From positions 1-20,946 of the IMG/VR virus record IMGVR_UViG_3300020009_000073: a stretch of 20,946 nt of DNA; one strand, given 5' to 3'. Source of the DNA: a virus. The notes under the pieces are model-generated. The model was not told the DNA's origin, did no database searches, and saw only the letters and a program-made list of their open reading frames with translations. This document shows positions 19,344-20,946 of the stretch, one piece after another. Each line of letters starts with the position of its first letter. Position 1 is the stretch's first letter. Position numbers and translations under genes: made by a program.

Positions 19344-20183
19344 TCACTCGGCGGTTGCCGTCTTCTTGGCTTCAGCGTCGGCCTTGGCCTTGGCTTCCTT
19401 GGCTTCCTTGTCAGCCTTGGCCTTGGCTTCCTTTTCTTCGGCCTTGGCCTTGGCAGCAGCTTCGCGGTCAGCCTTGGCCTTGGCCTTGGCTTCCTCGTCG
19501 GCCTTCTTCTTGGCTTCACGTGCCTCGGCTTCGGTCGAACGCTTCTCGGCGCGCTCTTGATGGGCATCCCACTTCTGGCTGCGAGCGTACTGGAACTGCG
19601 TGCTCACGGTTGCCGGGGCAATGCCGAGCTCGCGGTCTGCCGTGATGGTCAGTGCGTCGCCGCGGGTGAGAGCCTTATCTTCCCAGAGTGCCAGGGCACG
19701 AACGAAGTCGACCTTGGACATCTGGTTCGTGCGCACCAGCTTGTCGAGGTTCTTGGCGTGCTCACGGGCACGTGCCAGCACGTCGTCGGCGGTCTTCACA
19801 CGCTTGGGTTCTTCTTTTTCCTTCTTGCCGACCGTGGTGCGCTTGGCTTGTTCGCCGGCGACCTTCTCGGCAGCGCCCATGATGGACTCGTCGGCGGCAA
19901 CGGGATGCTCTTCGGGAGCGGTCACATTGGTGGTGACGTCGTCGGTCTTGTCGGCGGCGGGGCTGGTTTCGTTTGTCATAATGGGTTCCTTTTCATCGGC
20001 TGGGGTTGCGGGGAGGGGAGCGGCCAGTTTACCATCAGCGGTCAACTGGTTGAAGTCTGCCTCGGTCTTAACTGTGCCTTCGTTGTTGCGGGCGAACTCG
20101 CGGGCTTCTTCACGATTGCCGAGAGATGCCAGCAGAACACGTTGGCCGGTTGCGTTGAGGTTCTTGGTGACTACGTAAAACAT
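19344..20183 (-). CDS. Hypothetical protein with long Ala/Lys/Glu-rich tail, 279 aa
   Basis: Residues 1-55 form a small domain (MFYVVTKNLNATGQRVLLAS, GNREEAREFARNN). Residues 70-130 are a low-complexity Thr/Ala/Glu linker. Residues 132-205 are helical with KVDFVRALALWEDKALTRGD and ELGIAPATVSTQFQYARSQK, a helix-turn-helix-like pattern resembling the 216-aa protein at 12683. Residues 208-279 are a repetitive tail of AKAKAD/EAKAKA-type units, a charged helix reminiscent of TolA domain II or histone H1-like tails. An in-frame ATG at 19979 (residue 69) has AAGGAA upstream and could give a shorter product. Leader CCCCAGAAAGGCACACC. DNA or nucleoid binding is a guess. Confidence 0.75.
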   Translation of the reverse strand: MFYVVTKNLNATGQRVLLASLGNREEAREFARNNEGTVKTEADFNQLTADGKLAAPLPATPADEKEPIMTNETSPAADKTDDVTTNVTAPEEHPVAADESIMGAAEKVAGEQAKRTTVGKKEKEEPKRVKTADDVLARAREHAKNLDKLVRTNQMSKVDFVRALALWEDKALTRGDALTITADRELGIAPATVSTQFQYARSQKWDAHQERAEKRSTEAEAREAKKKADEEAKAKAKADREAAAKAKAEEKEAKAKADKEAKEAKAKADAEAKKTATAE

Positions 20184-20237
20184 GGTGTGCCTTTCTGGGG
20201 TTGGTGTTAGGTGCCGCTTGTTTGCTGCGACCTATGT

Positions 20238-20243
20238 AATGTA
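20238..20243 (-). promoter_or_regulatory. TACATT -10 candidate for the 279-aa gene
   Basis: GGGATACATTACATAGG parallels the GGGTACATTAACTCA of the two 45-bp leader repeats. No -35 is seen. The leader that follows can pair AGGTCGC with GCG..ACCT over a bulged stem before CAGAAAGG. Confidence 0.5.
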
Positions 20244-20285
20244 TCCCAGATACCCTGCCAAACCAGCCCAACCGCTAATTGAAGT

Positions 20286-20300
20286 GGAACAAGTTGTTCC
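20286..20300 (-). terminator. Hairpin downstream of the 103-aa gene, possible terminator
   Basis: GGAACA-ACT-TGTTCC gives a 6-bp stem with a 3-base loop just after the stop at 20305. ACTTCAATTAG follows, so there is no proper T-run; the call is weak. Confidence 0.35.
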
Positions 20301-20304
20301 TGAG

Positions 20305-20616
20305 CTAGGTAATGTTACCTTTTGGTTCTGGAAACCGCCACTTAGCCAGGTATTCCTCAGCTCGCCTATTAAACTCGGTCACCTTGGCGGCGAACACAAT
20401 GACGCCACGGCGTTCGAAGTAGGCAGATTGCAAGGCGCTCACAATCATGTCGCCACTAGGGGGCTGCCCGTAGTGCCAGTCGGTATTGCTCGTCTCGACC
20501 GTGTTGGCTGTCACGATGTAAACACCGGCTAGGCGGTGTAGATCGCCACGTACGAACTTGCCCTGCAGCGGGTCGTGGAAATAGCACCCGGTCAAGATGC
20601 AGTCGGGGAGGTTCAT
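20305..20616 (-). CDS. Hypothetical protein, 103 aa
   Basis: ATG 20616 overlaps the stop of the 36-aa membrane peptide as ATGA; the longer frame to 20769 is out of keeping with its neighbours and overlaps two genes. The protein begins MNLPDCILTGCYFHDPLQGK and includes LAGVYIVTANTVETSNTDWH and YFERRGVIVFAAKVTEFN, with beta-rich middle and a basic helical C-terminus (RRAEEYLAKWRFPEPKG). Family not recognised. A small hairpin follows its stop, and the promoter of the next gene lies downstream. Confidence 0.7.
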   Translation of the reverse strand: MNLPDCILTGCYFHDPLQGKFVRGDLHRLAGVYIVTANTVETSNTDWHYGQPPSGDMIVSALQSAYFERRGVIVFAAKVTEFNRRAEEYLAKWRFPEPKGNIT

Positions 20617-20723
20617 CTTGGGGTCCCAGAGAAGAATAGGTAGAAAAACGTTATAGCGCATACGATGACCGCGATGATTAAGAGGATGCGTGCCGCGCAG
20701 GTAGCGACCTCGATTAGAGTCAT
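20613..20723 (-). CDS. 36-aa single-pass membrane peptide
   Basis: Reads MTLIEVATCAARILLIIAVI then VCAITFFYLFFSGTPR: a continuous hydrophobic stretch of about 20 residues starting after Arg12 and ending near Ser32. Its ATG overlaps the upstream stop as ATGA and its TGA overlaps the next start as ATGA, so it sits exactly between two genes with no free base. This junction pattern is the main evidence for translation. Function unknown; a small inner-membrane peptide. Confidence 0.65.
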   Translation of the reverse strand: MTLIEVATCAARILLIIAVIVCAITFFYLFFSGTPR

Positions 20724-20917
20724 GGTTCGAAGCCAGGCTGCAGCACGTAGTCGTCCTCGACCACTGCATACCAGCGGTCGGTCGTCTCGTGCAGCGTACT
20801 GTTGATTGCGTCGCAGATGACCTTTGCCTGCTCTGCGTTCATCACAGGTAAGCCGGTGACGAATTTCTCGTCGGGGTAATCGCCTGCGAAGTTGTCGGTG
20901 TGAATAATCTTAGCCAT
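20720..20917 (-). CDS. Hypothetical protein, 65 aa
   Basis: Starts MAKIIHTDNFAGDYPDEKFV, followed by a helix NAEQAKVICDAINSTLHE and a beta-like end RWYAVVEDDYVLQPGFEP. The layout (strand, helix with AKVICDAIN, strand) is seen in many small phage proteins of unknown function. One cysteine, no membrane segment. The start overlaps the stop of a gene that enters from the right edge, and the stop overlaps the 36-aa peptide start. Confidence 0.7.
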   Translation of the reverse strand: MAKIIHTDNFAGDYPDEKFVTGLPVMNAEQAKVICDAINSTLHETTDRWYAVVEDDYVLQPGFEP

Positions 20918-20946
20918 GATGTATGTCTTCAGTGCTCATGGGGTCC
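20910..20946 (-). CDS. 3' end of a gene entering from the right edge (partial)
   Basis: A frame open to the window edge ends ...STEDIHHG with TAA at 20912-20910, overlapping the next start by 8 bases. Only about 11 codons are visible, so this rests on the coupling pattern of the operon. Confidence 0.35.
   Translation of the reverse strand, partial: DPMSTEDIHHG

Noticed and set aside
19339-20210. Long + strand frames opposite the 279-aa gene
   Set aside because: Repetitive Leu/Ala/Trp-rich shadows of the Ala/Lys tail; no start signal.
20722-20737. GGTTCGAAGCC, similar to a tRNA T-loop
   Set aside because: No matching acceptor or anticodon stem nearby; it is the end of the 65-aa coding sequence.

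Overview
The window is a segment of a tailed-bacteriophage (Caudoviricetes) genome. It is almost fully coding, has no gene-free stretch over 300 bases, and shows no rRNA, tRNA, CRISPR array or insertion sequence. A Gram-negative, probably proteobacterial, host is suggested by a lambda R-type (GH104) endolysin and a signal-peptide protein. The ribosome-binding sites of the right half (AGAAAGG) fit a 16S rRNA tail ending CCUUUCU better than the E. coli tail, which hints at a beta- or alphaproteobacterial host; that point is inference.

Region 1 (1-4618, + strand) is late structural and lysis genes: the end of one virion gene, a 136-aa protein, a 681-aa virion protein with cadherin-like repeats and a GH18-like barrel whose catalytic motif looks lost, two small membrane proteins (holin candidates), a 412-aa fusion of a lambda R-like lytic transglycosylase to a holin-like protein with its own internal start, and a DUF1508/YegP-like protein.

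Region 2 (4575-12628, - strand) is one tightly coupled replication and DNA-modification operon with stop/start overlaps of the ATGA or TAATG type. Transcription runs queC, queD, queE, folE, a 27-aa membrane peptide, dpdA, a sliding-clamp-like protein, a coiled-coil protein, DNA polymerase A, two small unknowns and a PD-(D/E)XK nuclease. FolE, QueD, QueE and QueC make preQ0 from GTP, and DpdA (TGT-like) would exchange guanine in DNA for the 7-deazaguanine, giving a phage genome that resists host nucleases. No queF is visible in the window, so preQ0 or a derivative made elsewhere is the expected base. queD appears to carry a one-base frameshift.

Region 3 (12683-20946, - strand) holds about 24 mostly small genes of the early or accessory kind. 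They include DUF932 and DUF2786 proteins, two proteins with Ala/Lys-rich histone-H1-like tails, Cys-rich small proteins, tail-anchored or single-pass membrane peptides and one secreted protein. Many carry their own compact leader: a -10 box (TATAAT, TACATT or CATAAT) without a clear -35, often a short hairpin, then a CAGAAAGG Shine-Dalgarno. Two leaders are near-identical 45-bp repeats whose single difference keeps the RNA hairpin paired, and one gene looks leaderless.
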